Of a stretch of 64,000 nucleotides of DNA, positions 35,828 through 44,291 are shown one piece after another (position 1 is the stretch's first letter; every line of letters starts with the position of its first letter). The position numbers and the translations under genes were made by a program. The stretch comes from Chloroherpeton thalassium ATCC 35110 (GTDB taxonomy: Bacteria > Bacteroidota > Chlorobiia > Chlorobiales > Chloroherpetonaceae). The notes under the pieces are model-generated. The model was not told where the DNA came from. It was given only the letters and a program-made list of their open reading frames with translations, and did not search any database. The stretch covers positions 2,028,001-2,092,000 of the forward strand of contig NC_011026.1 in the NCBI RefSeq assembly GCF_000020525.1, in the 5' to 3' direction.

Positions 35828-36484
35828 TTATAATAATGCGCCGAAACCGATTCCCGTTGAATTTCCGATACCGACATTCCAAGCAAATGCAAGAGTTTCC
35901 GGTTTTCCGGTAATAATTACAGGACACAAATTTGCTTTATTCTTGATTCCTTTATATGAAATTAATTTTACTTTCGCTTTGTCATAACTTCTATCGAATG
36001 ATATTTTTAACGATTCATCATTTATGCCAGCTTTTTTTAACTTTGTTTTCAATGTTTCCGTCATAAGTTTGTCCGATTCATTATCGAAGTAGAGATAATG
36101 AATTGATTTTTTATCCATTGTTCGTTTGATAAAAATTGGAGTGGCAAGCATAAATCTTTGTTCTGAACTGAACTCGGGGGTTTCAAAAATAACAACTTCT
36201 TTTACTGTCATTCCATAAGCAATATTGGGATTTATTTGAATTTGTTTAATTATCTTCATTAATGTTTCAGAATCATAAATACTAATGAACCAATATCCCC
36301 CTTTTGGAAAATCAAGATTATTATTATTTACGCCCCCGCCTCTTAACCATGAAAAAGAGTATAATGAAAGACTATCATGGATTTCTGCATCATTTACCCA
36401 TTTGTGAAAAATCCCTGCCAATACGGAATTGTGTTCGAACGGCACAGGGTCGGTATTTTTGGAAAGTTTTAAATACAGCCTCAT
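35828..36484 (-). CDS. cas6: CRISPR-associated endoribonuclease Cas6
   Basis: 218 residues from ATG 36484, where the typical Cas6 first strand MRLYLKLSKN begins; an upstream ATG at 36547 would add 21 non-conserved residues. The N-terminal PFEHNSVLAGIFHKWV has a histidine in the region where Cas6 catalytic residues lie. The C-terminal glycine-rich loop GIGNSTGIGFGAL is the strongest hallmark. Cas6 cuts pre-crRNA within the repeat stem. It is the first gene of the operon, although no array is in the window, so it must process an array elsewhere. Confidence 0.88.
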   Translation of the reverse strand: MRLYLKLSKNTDPVPFEHNSVLAGIFHKWVNDAEIHDSLSLYSFSWLRGGGVNNNNLDFPKGGYWFISIYDSETLMKIIKQIQINPNIAYGMTVKEVVIFETPEFSSEQRFMLATPIFIKRTMDKKSIHYLYFDNESDKLMTETLKTKLKKAGINDESLKISFDRSYDKAKVKLISYKGIKNKANLCPVIITGKPETLAFAWNVGIGNSTGIGFGALL

Positions 36485-36631
36485 TCGTGTTTTTGTTTTA
36501 TTGTGCAATGGTGTTTTTTGTCTTATCCCATCTTTCCCACACCGCAAATTCCATCATGCAATCGCCTTTTTACGGTTCGGCTTCTCGGACGAGCGGAGAT
36601 TTCGGGTGTCTCTTCAAGTTTTTAATCGTTT

Positions 36632-36675
36632 GGGTTTAACTAACAATTACGCCGATTTCAATTTGATTTGCAAGG
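36632..36675. repeat. 44-bp element, copy 1 (upstream of cas6)
   Basis: Identical to copy 2 (38719-38762) over its first 21 bp (GGGTTTAACTAACAATTACG plus C) and its last 10 bp (ATTTGCAAGG), with the same 44-bp total length and a variable 13-bp middle. It lies 148 bp upstream of the cas6 start. On the minus strand TTGCAA and TAATTG are 18 bp apart, so a promoter is possible. Confidence 0.8.
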
Positions 36676-36727
36676 CTTTTTCTCTGCGCTTTTTGAGAAA
36701 TTACTTGGACAAAAAAGTCAGCTTTGC

Positions 36728-37708
36728 TTATTCAACCCCGTAAAGCTTTTGCATTCGTTTAATTTCCTCCGCGACGGACGCTCTAAGTTCCGGCGGTTTG
36801 AGGACTTCGACTTCCGCGCCGTATTTCAGCAGCCAACGCTTCAAGGCGTCCAAGCCGGAGATTTCCAGCCGCATGACGAGCGAGCCGTCCTCCTGCGTTT
36901 CGGTGGTTTGGCTGAGATGCCATTTGCGCTCGCGCATCCATCGCGCTTGATAGGGCGAAAAGCGAAGCTCGATGTCATAAAGCGTTTCGTCATGCGTCAT
37001 GTCGAAGGTTTTGGCCAAATAATTGTTCAGCGAAAAGTCTTCGGGGATGGCGAACGGGCGAGAGGTTTCGCGTATTTCCGAGATGCGGTTCAGGGCAAAA
37101 AAGCGCAACTCGCGGCGCAATTCGCAATGGGCAATCAGATACCAAGTGCCTTGCGCGAAATGCAAGTGATACGGATGCACGCCGCGCCGGCTCGTCTCGT
37201 TGCGCGAGGCCGCGTAGTAGGTAATGTCAATTACCTCGCGGCGATTGGCCGCCCGGTCTATTTGCTGAAAATGCTCGCGGTCAAGCGGACGGCTCGGCGG
37301 TGGGGGCTGCTCAAAGGAATAAATCTCCTCTTCGCTGAACGGGTCGCTTTTGCCGGGCAAATTTTCAAACACGCGGTGCATCGCCGATTCCAATTCCTTG
37401 TAGTAAGGTGTTTCTTCATACTGCTTCAAAATTCTTTGAAGCACCCCGAAGGCTTTGGCTTCGCCGTGTTTTAAATAGACGCTCGGTAAAAAGTAGTTCG
37501 GCTCGGTATAATAAAAACCGCGCTTGCTGCGGTCGTAAGCAATCGGTGCGCCGAGCAGGACGCGCATGTGTTCCAAATCGCGCTGCACACTTTTTTCACT
37601 GACCTCAAATTCGTCGGCCAATGTCCGGCAGTTCGGATATTTTTTCGCCCTTAGCTTTTCGTCGATTCGTTTCATCCGGTAAGTCGAAGCTCTCGAAACG
37701 GAGTGTTT
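36728..37708 (-). CDS. HTH-WYL domain transcriptional regulator
   Basis: About 326 residues from ATG 37708; GTG 37756 and a later ATG are alternatives, none with a clear ribosome-binding site. The N-terminal winged HTH is visible in CRTLADEFEVSEKSVQRDLEHM. The WYL domain (about 140-230) contains REVIDITYYAASRNETSRR and a GTWYLIAHCELRRELRFF stretch where the W-Y-L residues can be read. A WCX-like C-terminus follows. WYL proteins often regulate CRISPR and other defence operons in response to nucleic-acid or nucleotide ligands. This gene lies immediately upstream of cas6 in the same orientation and is the prime candidate regulator of the operon. Confidence 0.9.
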   Translation of the reverse strand, partial: KHSVSRASTYRMKRIDEKLRAKKYPNCRTLADEFEVSEKSVQRDLEHMRVLLGAPIAYDRSKRGFYYTEPNYFLPSVYLKHGEAKAFGVLQRILKQYEETPYYKELESAMHRVFENLPGKSDPFSEEEIYSFEQPPPPSRPLDREHFQQIDRAANRREVIDITYYAASRNETSRRGVHPYHLHFAQGTWYLIAHCELRRELRFFALNRISEIRETSRPFAIPEDFSLNNYLAKTFDMTHDETLYDIELRFSPYQARWMRERKWHLSQTTETQEDGSLVMRLEISGLDALKRWLLKYGAEVEVLKPPELRASVAEEIKRMQKLYGVE

Positions 37709-37776
37709 CATAATCGTTACAGTTTTGCGTGAAAGATATGACGGGGTGTCGGACACAGGCTGTCCGGGTGAAATTT

Positions 37777-38484
37777 TTATCGAGAAGCGGTCGTAAAAAT
37801 CAAGTAATTATTTGAGCGGAGGATTTTTACGAAACGCAAACTGACAAGCGCAAATCCTGAAAGTTTCATTGTATTGAACCTTGATTTGCTTGATTTGCCT
37901 GATGAAAGGCAGGATAAAGGCAAAGAAAAACTGGGAAGGAAATCATTTTTCATCTTCATCAAGTGAATCAAGAAAATCCCGCTGAGACTAACCCCTGTTC
38001 GCGCTTGCAACTCGCGCATGGTAGGGACTTCAAAATCCTTCGCGCAAAGAAGCGCCATTGTCACAAACCCGGCTTTCGGCGAAAACGGCTGATTGCGAAC
38101 GGGACGCTTTTTAGGCGGCTCATTTCCGAATTCGTAAAGCATCAAGCGTTCTTTTCCACGTTTATAGAAAAAGTAGTAATTGCCGGTCTCGTCAATTGCG
38201 CAAACATTCGCCGTCTTTAGCCGTTCCATCATGGTTTTGGGGATATGCGGCGCGGCAAGCATGGCAATATCCGCTGTGTCTTGAAATTCGGGCGGTTTCG
38301 TTCCCGTCAGCATTTGTTTATAGCGTATCCCGATTTTCAAAATTCTTTTGCCTGAGACGACGTCCATCAAAAGTTCGCTATTTTTCTCACTTATGTGAGT
38401 GTCGTCTTTTATCTGCCAGCCAACCGGATCCAGCACTTTTTCGGTCAAAAGCCGTGCGATATATCGGAGTTTATCTCGATTCAT
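37777..38484 (-). CDS. AbiEi-like winged-helix regulator, possibly truncated
   Basis: 235 residues. The segment DIAMLAAPHIPKTMMERLKTANVCAID followed by ETGNYYFFYK resembles the core of type IV toxin-antitoxin AbiEi-family antitoxin/regulators. SPKAGFVTMALLC and MRELQARTGVSLSGI look like the associated winged helix. After about residue 170 the family pattern is lost and the tail (about 65 residues) looks like random translation, suggesting a frameshift or truncated 3' end. No AbiEii-like nucleotidyltransferase toxin is adjacent. It lies 68 bp upstream of the WYL gene. Assignment is from motif memory, so moderate. Confidence 0.55.
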   Translation of the reverse strand: MNRDKLRYIARLLTEKVLDPVGWQIKDDTHISEKNSELLMDVVSGKRILKIGIRYKQMLTGTKPPEFQDTADIAMLAAPHIPKTMMERLKTANVCAIDETGNYYFFYKRGKERLMLYEFGNEPPKKRPVRNQPFSPKAGFVTMALLCAKDFEVPTMRELQARTGVSLSGIFLIHLMKMKNDFLPSFSLPLSCLSSGKSSKSRFNTMKLSGFALVSLRFVKILRSNNYLIFTTASR

Positions 38485-38970
38485 TTGTTCGAAAATTCAA
38501 GTTTGTTCGCTGTCATTTGTTTTTTGGAAAACAGAATGTTTTAAATTATCGAACATTTTTATTTTTTCGAACAAATAAAATCATAGGGTTAATTTTTTGT
38601 CTTCTGATATTTCCCCCTGCGCTGTCAAAAATCAGGTTTTATCGGTTAATGACTTGTCCAGGCTAAGTTGCTGTTGAGACTTGCAGGGAATTTGTGTTTT
38701 TGGGTTTATTTTTTTTAAGGGTTTAACTAACAATTACGCTGGTTTTGGTGTTATTTGCAAGGAATTTTTGCTTCGGTTGTTTCTAAAGAATCATTCAGGT
38801 TTATCTGCGATTTGCCTCTGTTCAGTCATTTTCCCGCGCATTTCCGCCCGTTTTCTCGGCGAAGTCCCTTATCTTTTTTTACCGAATAGATGGCCGCTAA
38901 CGCATTCCTTTGGGGTGATAGGGGTCGTGGGTTCAAAAAACGAATCGCAATTTTCAACTTTGGAGGGAAA
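38485..38970. other. Intergenic region between divergent genes
   Basis: 486 bp between the minus-strand AbiEi-like gene and the plus-strand dctP. It contains copy 2 of the 44-bp element and, just before dctP, GGAGGGA at 38962-38968, which fixes that gene's start. The region 38500-38580 is AT-rich and may carry the AbiEi-like promoter. No gene is seen. Confidence 0.55.
38719..38762. repeat. 44-bp element, copy 2
   Basis: Same orientation and length as the copy at 36632-36675; 235 bp upstream of the AbiEi-like start. The two copies enclose the two regulator genes. Confidence 0.8.
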
Positions 38971-40092
38971 ATGAATCAGCGTAGAGATTTTCTGAAAAAA
39001 TCCGCAACGGCTACGCTTGCAGCGGTTGCTGGTGGTAGCTCGCTCTTGGCCGGCTGTGCAAAAAAAGAATCGACGAGCGATGCGCCAAGCGTGCATTCAG
39101 GAAAAAAATATGAATGGAAAATGGTGACCACTTGGCCGCCAACTATGCCAATTATGCAAGATGGCGCGAAGTTGTTGGCGCAGTGGGTCGAGGAAATGTC
39201 GGCGGGACGGATGAACATTCAGGTCTATGGCGGCGGCGAGCTTGTGCCGTCGTTGGAAGCATTTGATGCGGTCAGTCAAGGTGTGGCGGAAATGGGGCAT
39301 GGCTCGGCGTATTATTGGTCGGGAAAATCGCAGGCCGCGCAGTTTTTCGCAGCCGTGCCATTTGGCATGAACGCGCAGCAGATGAATGCGTGGATTTATA
39401 GCGGCGGCGGCCAGGCGCTTTGGGACGAAGTTTATGCGCCGTTCAATTTGCTTTCCATGCCCGCCGGAAACACCGGTTTTCAAATGGGCGGTTGGTTCAA
39501 CAAGGAAATTCATTCCATCAAAGATTTTCAAGGCTTGAAAATGCGCATTCCCGGACTTGGCGGAAAAGTGCTCGCCAAAGCCGGTGGCGCAGCCGTCCTT
39601 TCTGCCGGCGGCGAGATTTACACAAACCTTGAACGCGGCGTTATCGACGCCACCGAATGGATCGCCCCGTACCACGATTATAAAATGGGCTTTTACAAAG
39701 TCGCCAAATATTATTATTACCCGGGCTGGCATGAGCCGGGAACCGTGTTGGAGCTTTTTATAAACAAAAGCGCATTTGAAAATTTGCCGAAAGATTTGCA
39801 AGTCATCATTCGCACGGCAGCTTACCGCGTGAATCTATGGATGCTCTCCGAGCTGGAGTCTAAGAACGATGAATATTTAGAAAAGCTTGTCAATGAGCAT
39901 CAGGTCAAGCTGCGTCAATTTCCTGAGGAAGTTTTGCAAACGCTGAAAAAATATTCAGAGGAAGTGATTGCCGAAATTGTGAATGCCGACCCGCAAAGCA
40001 AGAAGGTCTATGACTCGTTTAGCCAATTTAAAAAATCCATCAGTGGCTGGGCAGCAATTTCTGAAAAACTATACTACACAAGTATTTTATAA
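38971..40092 (+). CDS. dctP: TRAP transporter substrate-binding protein (DctP/TakP-like), Tat lipoprotein
   Basis: 373 residues from ATG 38971, preceded by GGAGGGA. The N-terminus combines a twin-arginine motif (RRDFLKKS) with a lipobox LLAGC at about residue 29, so it is a Tat-exported lipoprotein. The mature part shows the DctP pattern KMVTTWPPTMPIMQDGAKLLAQW, GLKMRIPGLGGKV near 190 and ATEWIAPYHDYKMG near 230, close to TakP-type 2-oxoacid binders. Partner membrane genes dctQ/dctM are absent from the window, so the transporter must be encoded elsewhere. A strong terminator follows at 40111. Confidence 0.88.
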   Translation: MNQRRDFLKKSATATLAAVAGGSSLLAGCAKKESTSDAPSVHSGKKYEWKMVTTWPPTMPIMQDGAKLLAQWVEEMSAGRMNIQVYGGGELVPSLEAFDAVSQGVAEMGHGSAYYWSGKSQAAQFFAAVPFGMNAQQMNAWIYSGGGQALWDEVYAPFNLLSMPAGNTGFQMGGWFNKEIHSIKDFQGLKMRIPGLGGKVLAKAGGAAVLSAGGEIYTNLERGVIDATEWIAPYHDYKMGFYKVAKYYYYPGWHEPGTVLELFINKSAFENLPKDLQVIIRTAAYRVNLWMLSELESKNDEYLEKLVNEHQVKLRQFPEEVLQTLKKYSEEVIAEIVNADPQSKKVYDSFSQFKKSISGWAAISEKLYYTSIL

Positions 40093-40110
40093 TTGATGAT
40101 CGAGGATAAG

Positions 40111-40137
40111 AAAACCCGCCGGGCTGGCGGGTTTTTT
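40111..40137 (+). terminator. Rho-independent terminator after dctP
   Basis: Stem AAAACCCGCC/GGCGGGTTTT with a short loop and a terminal T-run. It may also serve the convergent tonB-like gene that ends at 40160. Confidence 0.9.
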
Positions 40138-40159
40138 CATGATAAAAATTGGATAGACC

Positions 40160-41083
40160 TTACCAAGTGACTTTCGCAATTTTAAATTTGATAGGCACGG
40201 TCAAAGCGCCGGCCACGTCTTTATTTCCCGCTTTTGCCGGTTTAAAAATGGCTTCTTCACTTAAAACACGAATGGCTTCTTCATCGAGCAATTCGTGCGC
40301 CGTTTTCAGCAAGTCGATTCGGGTGAGGTTGCCCGACTCATCAACATACACACGAGCAACAACCAACCCTTCAATTTTGAGGTTTTTGGCAGTTTCTGGA
40401 TAGACAATTTTTTTAACGATGGCTGCCAGTCCGCCTTCCAATTCAACATCTTTTTCGACGGTTGCGATAGCTGCTTTTTCAACTTCTTCGGCTTGCTCCG
40501 CAGCTTTTCTAAGACCTTCATCTGTAATCGTAGCGGTGCTGATGCCTTTTATTTCAGTGGTTTCAACCATTTCTCCTGTTGAAGCAGATGCCAGTGCCAC
40601 TTCTTCAGTTGCAGGCGCAGGTGCTGGTTTAGCTGTTGGGGTTGGCTGTGCTACTGGTTTTTCGTGGGAGGTTTCTACCTTAGGCGCAGCTGGTTCAGCA
40701 GGTTTTGGCAGCGGTTTTGGCGCGCCAGCTTTAGCCAGCATTTGTCTTTGCGGTTCGCCCGTATCGCCAAAGCTAAAATCTTTTCTCACGGTAATATGAG
40801 AGGGCACAAAGATTTTGTTGGTTCTAAGTCTCGGCAGCCCGCGTTTAAAAACTTTCACGCTATACTGCCCTTCCGGGACGGCTAAAAAAACATAATAGCC
40901 TTGCGCATTGGTTAAGACCGCCCTTGAGGTTTCGCCAGAAACATAAACCGTTGCAGCCGCAATGGGTTTACCCGTTTCATCCGTCACTCTTCCCATCAAT
41001 CGTCCTGAATTAGCCTGAAGTAATCCTGCGCCTATAAAGTTGAAGAGTAAAAAAGCCTGAAGTAAAACAGTCTTCAGTAGCAT
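40160..41083 (-). CDS. TonB-family energy transducer with carboxypeptidase-regulatory-like domain
   Basis: 307 residues. An N-terminal hydrophobic segment (about 3-24) may be a signal peptide or uncleaved anchor. A CarbopepD-regulatory-like beta domain follows (about 27-105: GRVTDETGKPIAAATVYVSG), then a Pro/Ala-rich linker (about 118-165) and a TonB C-terminal domain (about 215-305: IVYPETAKNLKIEGLVVARV). TonB proteins transmit proton-motive energy to outer-membrane receptors. The gene is divergent from a TonB-dependent receptor and shares the intergenic region with it. The beta domain between anchor and linker is unusual. Without ExbB/ExbD nearby it must use a complex encoded elsewhere. Confidence 0.82.
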   Translation of the reverse strand: MLLKTVLLQAFLLFNFIGAGLLQANSGRLMGRVTDETGKPIAAATVYVSGETSRAVLTNAQGYYVFLAVPEGQYSVKVFKRGLPRLRTNKIFVPSHITVRKDFSFGDTGEPQRQMLAKAGAPKPLPKPAEPAAPKVETSHEKPVAQPTPTAKPAPAPATEEVALASASTGEMVETTEIKGISTATITDEGLRKAAEQAEEVEKAAIATVEKDVELEGGLAAIVKKIVYPETAKNLKIEGLVVARVYVDESGNLTRIDLLKTAHELLDEEAIRVLSEEAIFKPAKAGNKDVAGALTVPIKFKIAKVTW

Positions 41084-41180
41084 ATCAAGTAAGTTTAATT
41101 TTTATGAAATAGTAGTGTGTAATGTCGTTCGTCCTGTCATTGATCTAACAAATCTCAGCACTGCGAAAAAACGGTTTCTA

Positions 41181-41243
41181 TGTTAAGGCATTGTTAAAAA
41201 TATGTTAAGTCGAGTTTAATTCAGATGTTAAGCTATTGTTAAG
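41181..41243 (+). promoter_or_regulatory. Array of six TGTTAAG-like 7-mers at 11-12 bp spacing
   Basis: TGTTAAG or close variants start at 41181, 41192, 41203, 41214 (degenerate, GTTTAAT type), 41226 and 41237. The 7-bp box plus 4-bp spacer is the classical PhoB-type direct-repeat layout of OmpR-family operators. It lies 98 bp upstream of the tonB-like start (minus strand) and 220 bp before the receptor start. Confidence 0.75.
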
Positions 41244-41316
41244 AACGAAGCACGTGCATAGAACATATGCGCGTGAAAACTATCTTTGCGGCGCATGATA
41301 CAGGGTGTAAATAGGA

Positions 41317-41372
41317 TGTTAATCCAATATTAATTTTGGTTTAACAATTTTGTAATACGAGGATTCTATCTT
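41317..41372 (+). promoter_or_regulatory. Second 11-bp-spaced box array and probable -10 for the receptor
   Basis: TGTTAAT at 41317, TATTAAT at 41328, GTTTAAC at 41339 and TTGTAAT at 41350 are exactly 11 bp apart. A -10-like TATCTT follows at 41367, ten bases after the last box, the distance expected when an OmpR/PhoB-type activator replaces a -35. The receptor ATG is at 41464. Confidence 0.7.
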
Positions 41373-41463
41373 GAAGCACTTGAATTTAAACATGCTGAAG
41401 GATCGCAGACCCTGTGTTTGTATGAACAATCTCAAATAACTTTTTAAGGACGTTGAAAAATCA

Positions 41464-44253
41464 ATGAAAAGAATCAGACTCTCATTAGTGAAAGTTGCTT
41501 TTGTCTTGCTTCTTGTTTTAGGTGTATCCGCTGAATCGGTTTTTGCACAAACAGGTAAAGTTAGTGGCCGCGTTATAGATAAGGAATCAGCTGAGGAGCT
41601 TATCGGCGCTAGCGTTTCGATTGTTGGTACAACCAAGGGCGCGTTGACTGATTTGGATGGAAGCTATACCATCGCAGTTGCGCCAGGAAAATACGATTTG
41701 CGGGTTTCATATATCGGCTATCAGGTCAAGCTTGTAAAAGGGGTTGATGTAAAAGCAGGGGAAGTTGCCAAGCAAGATATTTTGATGGAAATCGAAGATG
41801 TGCAAGCTGATGAAATCGTTGTTGAAGCTGAGCTTAGCACCGCAACTGAAGGTGCTCTTTTAACAGAGCGCAAAAAGTCTTTGGCTGTTTCAGATGGTAT
41901 CAGTGCTGAATTTATTAAGAAAACACCAGACTCTGATGCCGGTGATGCGATTAAGCGCACCACAGGTGTTTCGGTTATGGGTGGAAAATACGTGTTTGTT
42001 AGAGGTTTGGGTGAGCGTTACAGCAATACGCAGCTCAACGGCGTGAATATTCCAAGCCCGGAGCCTGAGAAAAGGGTTGTTCCAATGGACATCATCCCTG
42101 CGTCGTTAATTGAAAATATTATCACTATAAAAACATTCTTGCCAGATCAGCCAGGTACTTTTGCTGGTGGCCTTGTGAGAATTAAGACGAAGGAATTCCC
42201 TGATGAATTTCAGTTAAACTTTAGTGCTTCAGGCGGATTTAACTCAAATGCTCATTTTAACGATATTTGGGGCTATGATGGTGGCAGCTTAGATTTTCTT
42301 GGCATAGATGATGGAACAAGAGAACTGCCAAATTATGGTGATATCAGCAATTATTCTAAGACACAATTAGGGAATTTTCTGAGCAGTTTTGATAATAACA
42401 CCTATCTACCTAAAGAATCACGATATTTTCCGAATCAAAGTTATAGTGTCTCAGTTGCTGATCAGATCAATGTTGGTGAATTGCCAGTTGGGTTTATTAC
42501 TAACCTGACTTATTCAAGCAGTGCTGAGTATAAAGATCAGTACTCGTTTTTCCCAAGTCCTAATGAAGGGGAGTTTGACTACGAATGGAACAGTCAAGTA
42601 GCGACATATAATGTGAATTGGGGTGGCGTATTGAACTTCAGTACAAAGCTTAATAACGATAATAAGCTTGGCTTGAAAACGACTTACAACCGCACTGCTG
42701 AGGATGAGGCGCTTTACTCAACAGGTATTAAGTATTACGAGAGCCCAACTACAACGCTTAGAAACACACGTTTAAGATATGTTGAGCGTCAAATGTGGTC
42801 AACTCAGCTTTCTGGTAATCACTATTTAAGCTGGTTAGCGAAATCAGAATTAGAGTGGAAAGCACAATATGCGTCAGCTAAACGCTATGAGCCGGATAAT
42901 AAGGAAACACAATTTTCCTATGATGAGGATACCCAAGAGTATACTTTTTACCCGGACAATCAACGTAACGGACGGTATTTCTCTGACTTAGATGATAACG
43001 AGTATGACTTCCTCGCAGATATTTCCGTTCCATTTAAACAGTGGGATGGCTTTAAGTCTAAGTTCAAATTTGGTGGTTTGTACACCTCTAAAGATAGAGA
43101 GTTTTGGGCAAGACGATTCAAGTTTACTCAAATAATTGATATGGGTGACGGAATCTCTCCAGAAGATTTATTTACGGCTTACAATGTTGCGGAAGGGTAT
43201 GTAGGTCTTATAGAAACAACTCAGCCAACCGACTCCTATAGTGCGGATGAAAAAGTAGCTGCAGGTTATGGAATGGTTGAATTGCCATTGACAAGAGATC
43301 TTCGTTTTGTTGGCGGTGTTAGAGTTGAAAAAAATGAGATGACCGTCAAGTCATATAAGGATAAAGATAAGACCATTCCGATTAATGGTGGGTTTGATGA
43401 AACAAATGTATTGCCGTCATTAAATCTGATTTACGAGTTAAATGATCAGATGAATGTGCGTAGTGCTTTTAGCCAAACAATTGCAAATCCTGAATTAAGA
43501 GAGCTCGCTCCATTTAAGTTTGATAGTTATCGTACCTCTATGGTAGGTAATCCTTACTTAGAGCAAACCACTATTCAGAATTATGACTTGCGCTGGGAGT
43601 GGTTCCCTGGTTTTGGTGAGTTGATTGCTGTCAGTTTGTTCTATAAGAATATTGACAAACCTCTTGAAGTTGTTGCACTTGCTGGATTTGGTACATCACC
43701 AGAAGAAACTGTGAATAACGGTAAAACCGCAACCAACTATGGTGTAGAGTTTGAGTTTAGAAAAAGCTTGAATTTTATAACGCCTACCCTTGAAAACTTT
43801 AGCGTTAGCACAAACATCACCTTCGTCCATTCTGAAATCACTCAAGGCGATTCGCTTTACAGATACAGCACCAGTTCCGGTCTTGAAAGCTTCCCTGTCG
43901 CTACTTCATTGAGAGGAACAAGAAAGATGCAAGGGCAGTCTCCTTACGTAATCAATGTGAATTTGAGCTACAATAACACTGACTACGGATTTTCTGGTAT
44001 GCTGCTCTATAACATTGTTGGTGAGAGAATTTACCGGTTGAACGGTAACCCAAATTTAAACTACAACTTTATTGAGAAGCCTCGCAATCAGCTCGATCTC
44101 TCTCTTAGCAAAACGTTGAATACGAATTTTAAAGTCAAGCTGAATATCAAGAACATTTTGAATGACCGCTATCTCATTATGTTTGGTGATGATGTGGCTG
44201 AGCGTTACAAAACAGGAACTACCTATTCATTTTCTTTATCATATGCTCTATAA
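41464..44253 (+). CDS. TonB-dependent outer-membrane receptor
   Basis: 929 residues. A signal peptide (about 1-29, ending VFAQ) is followed by a CarbopepD-regulatory-like domain (about 32-115: GKVSGRVIDKESAEELIGAS). The plug (about 130-240) contains TTGVSVMGGKYVFVRGLGER and the typical GTFAGGLVRIKTKEFP, followed by a 22-strand barrel with alternating aromatic/polar strands to the C-terminus. The substrate is not identifiable from sequence. An acidic lipoprotein gene follows after 38 bp and probably belongs to the same uptake unit. Two 11-bp-spaced box arrays upstream suggest control by a PhoB/OmpR-type regulator. Confidence 0.92.
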   Translation: MKRIRLSLVKVAFVLLLVLGVSAESVFAQTGKVSGRVIDKESAEELIGASVSIVGTTKGALTDLDGSYTIAVAPGKYDLRVSYIGYQVKLVKGVDVKAGEVAKQDILMEIEDVQADEIVVEAELSTATEGALLTERKKSLAVSDGISAEFIKKTPDSDAGDAIKRTTGVSVMGGKYVFVRGLGERYSNTQLNGVNIPSPEPEKRVVPMDIIPASLIENIITIKTFLPDQPGTFAGGLVRIKTKEFPDEFQLNFSASGGFNSNAHFNDIWGYDGGSLDFLGIDDGTRELPNYGDISNYSKTQLGNFLSSFDNNTYLPKESRYFPNQSYSVSVADQINVGELPVGFITNLTYSSSAEYKDQYSFFPSPNEGEFDYEWNSQVATYNVNWGGVLNFSTKLNNDNKLGLKTTYNRTAEDEALYSTGIKYYESPTTTLRNTRLRYVERQMWSTQLSGNHYLSWLAKSELEWKAQYASAKRYEPDNKETQFSYDEDTQEYTFYPDNQRNGRYFSDLDDNEYDFLADISVPFKQWDGFKSKFKFGGLYTSKDREFWARRFKFTQIIDMGDGISPEDLFTAYNVAEGYVGLIETTQPTDSYSADEKVAAGYGMVELPLTRDLRFVGGVRVEKNEMTVKSYKDKDKTIPINGGFDETNVLPSLNLIYELNDQMNVRSAFSQTIANPELRELAPFKFDSYRTSMVGNPYLEQTTIQNYDLRWEWFPGFGELIAVSLFYKNIDKPLEVVALAGFGTSPEETVNNGKTATNYGVEFEFRKSLNFITPTLENFSVSTNITFVHSEITQGDSLYRYSTSSGLESFPVATSLRGTRKMQGQSPYVINVNLSYNNTDYGFSGMLLYNIVGERIYRLNGNPNLNYNFIEKPRNQLDLSLSKTLNTNFKVKLNIKNILNDRYLIMFGDDVAERYKTGTTYSFSLSYAL

Positions 44254-44291
44254 AAGAGCGATCATATCTTAACAAAAAACAGGAGGATTAA

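Noticed and set aside
36632-38762. The 44-bp element as a CRISPR repeat
   Set aside because: Only two copies 2 kb apart, no spacer-length periodicity, no hairpin for Cas6, and a variable centre. I found no repeat-spacer array anywhere in the window.
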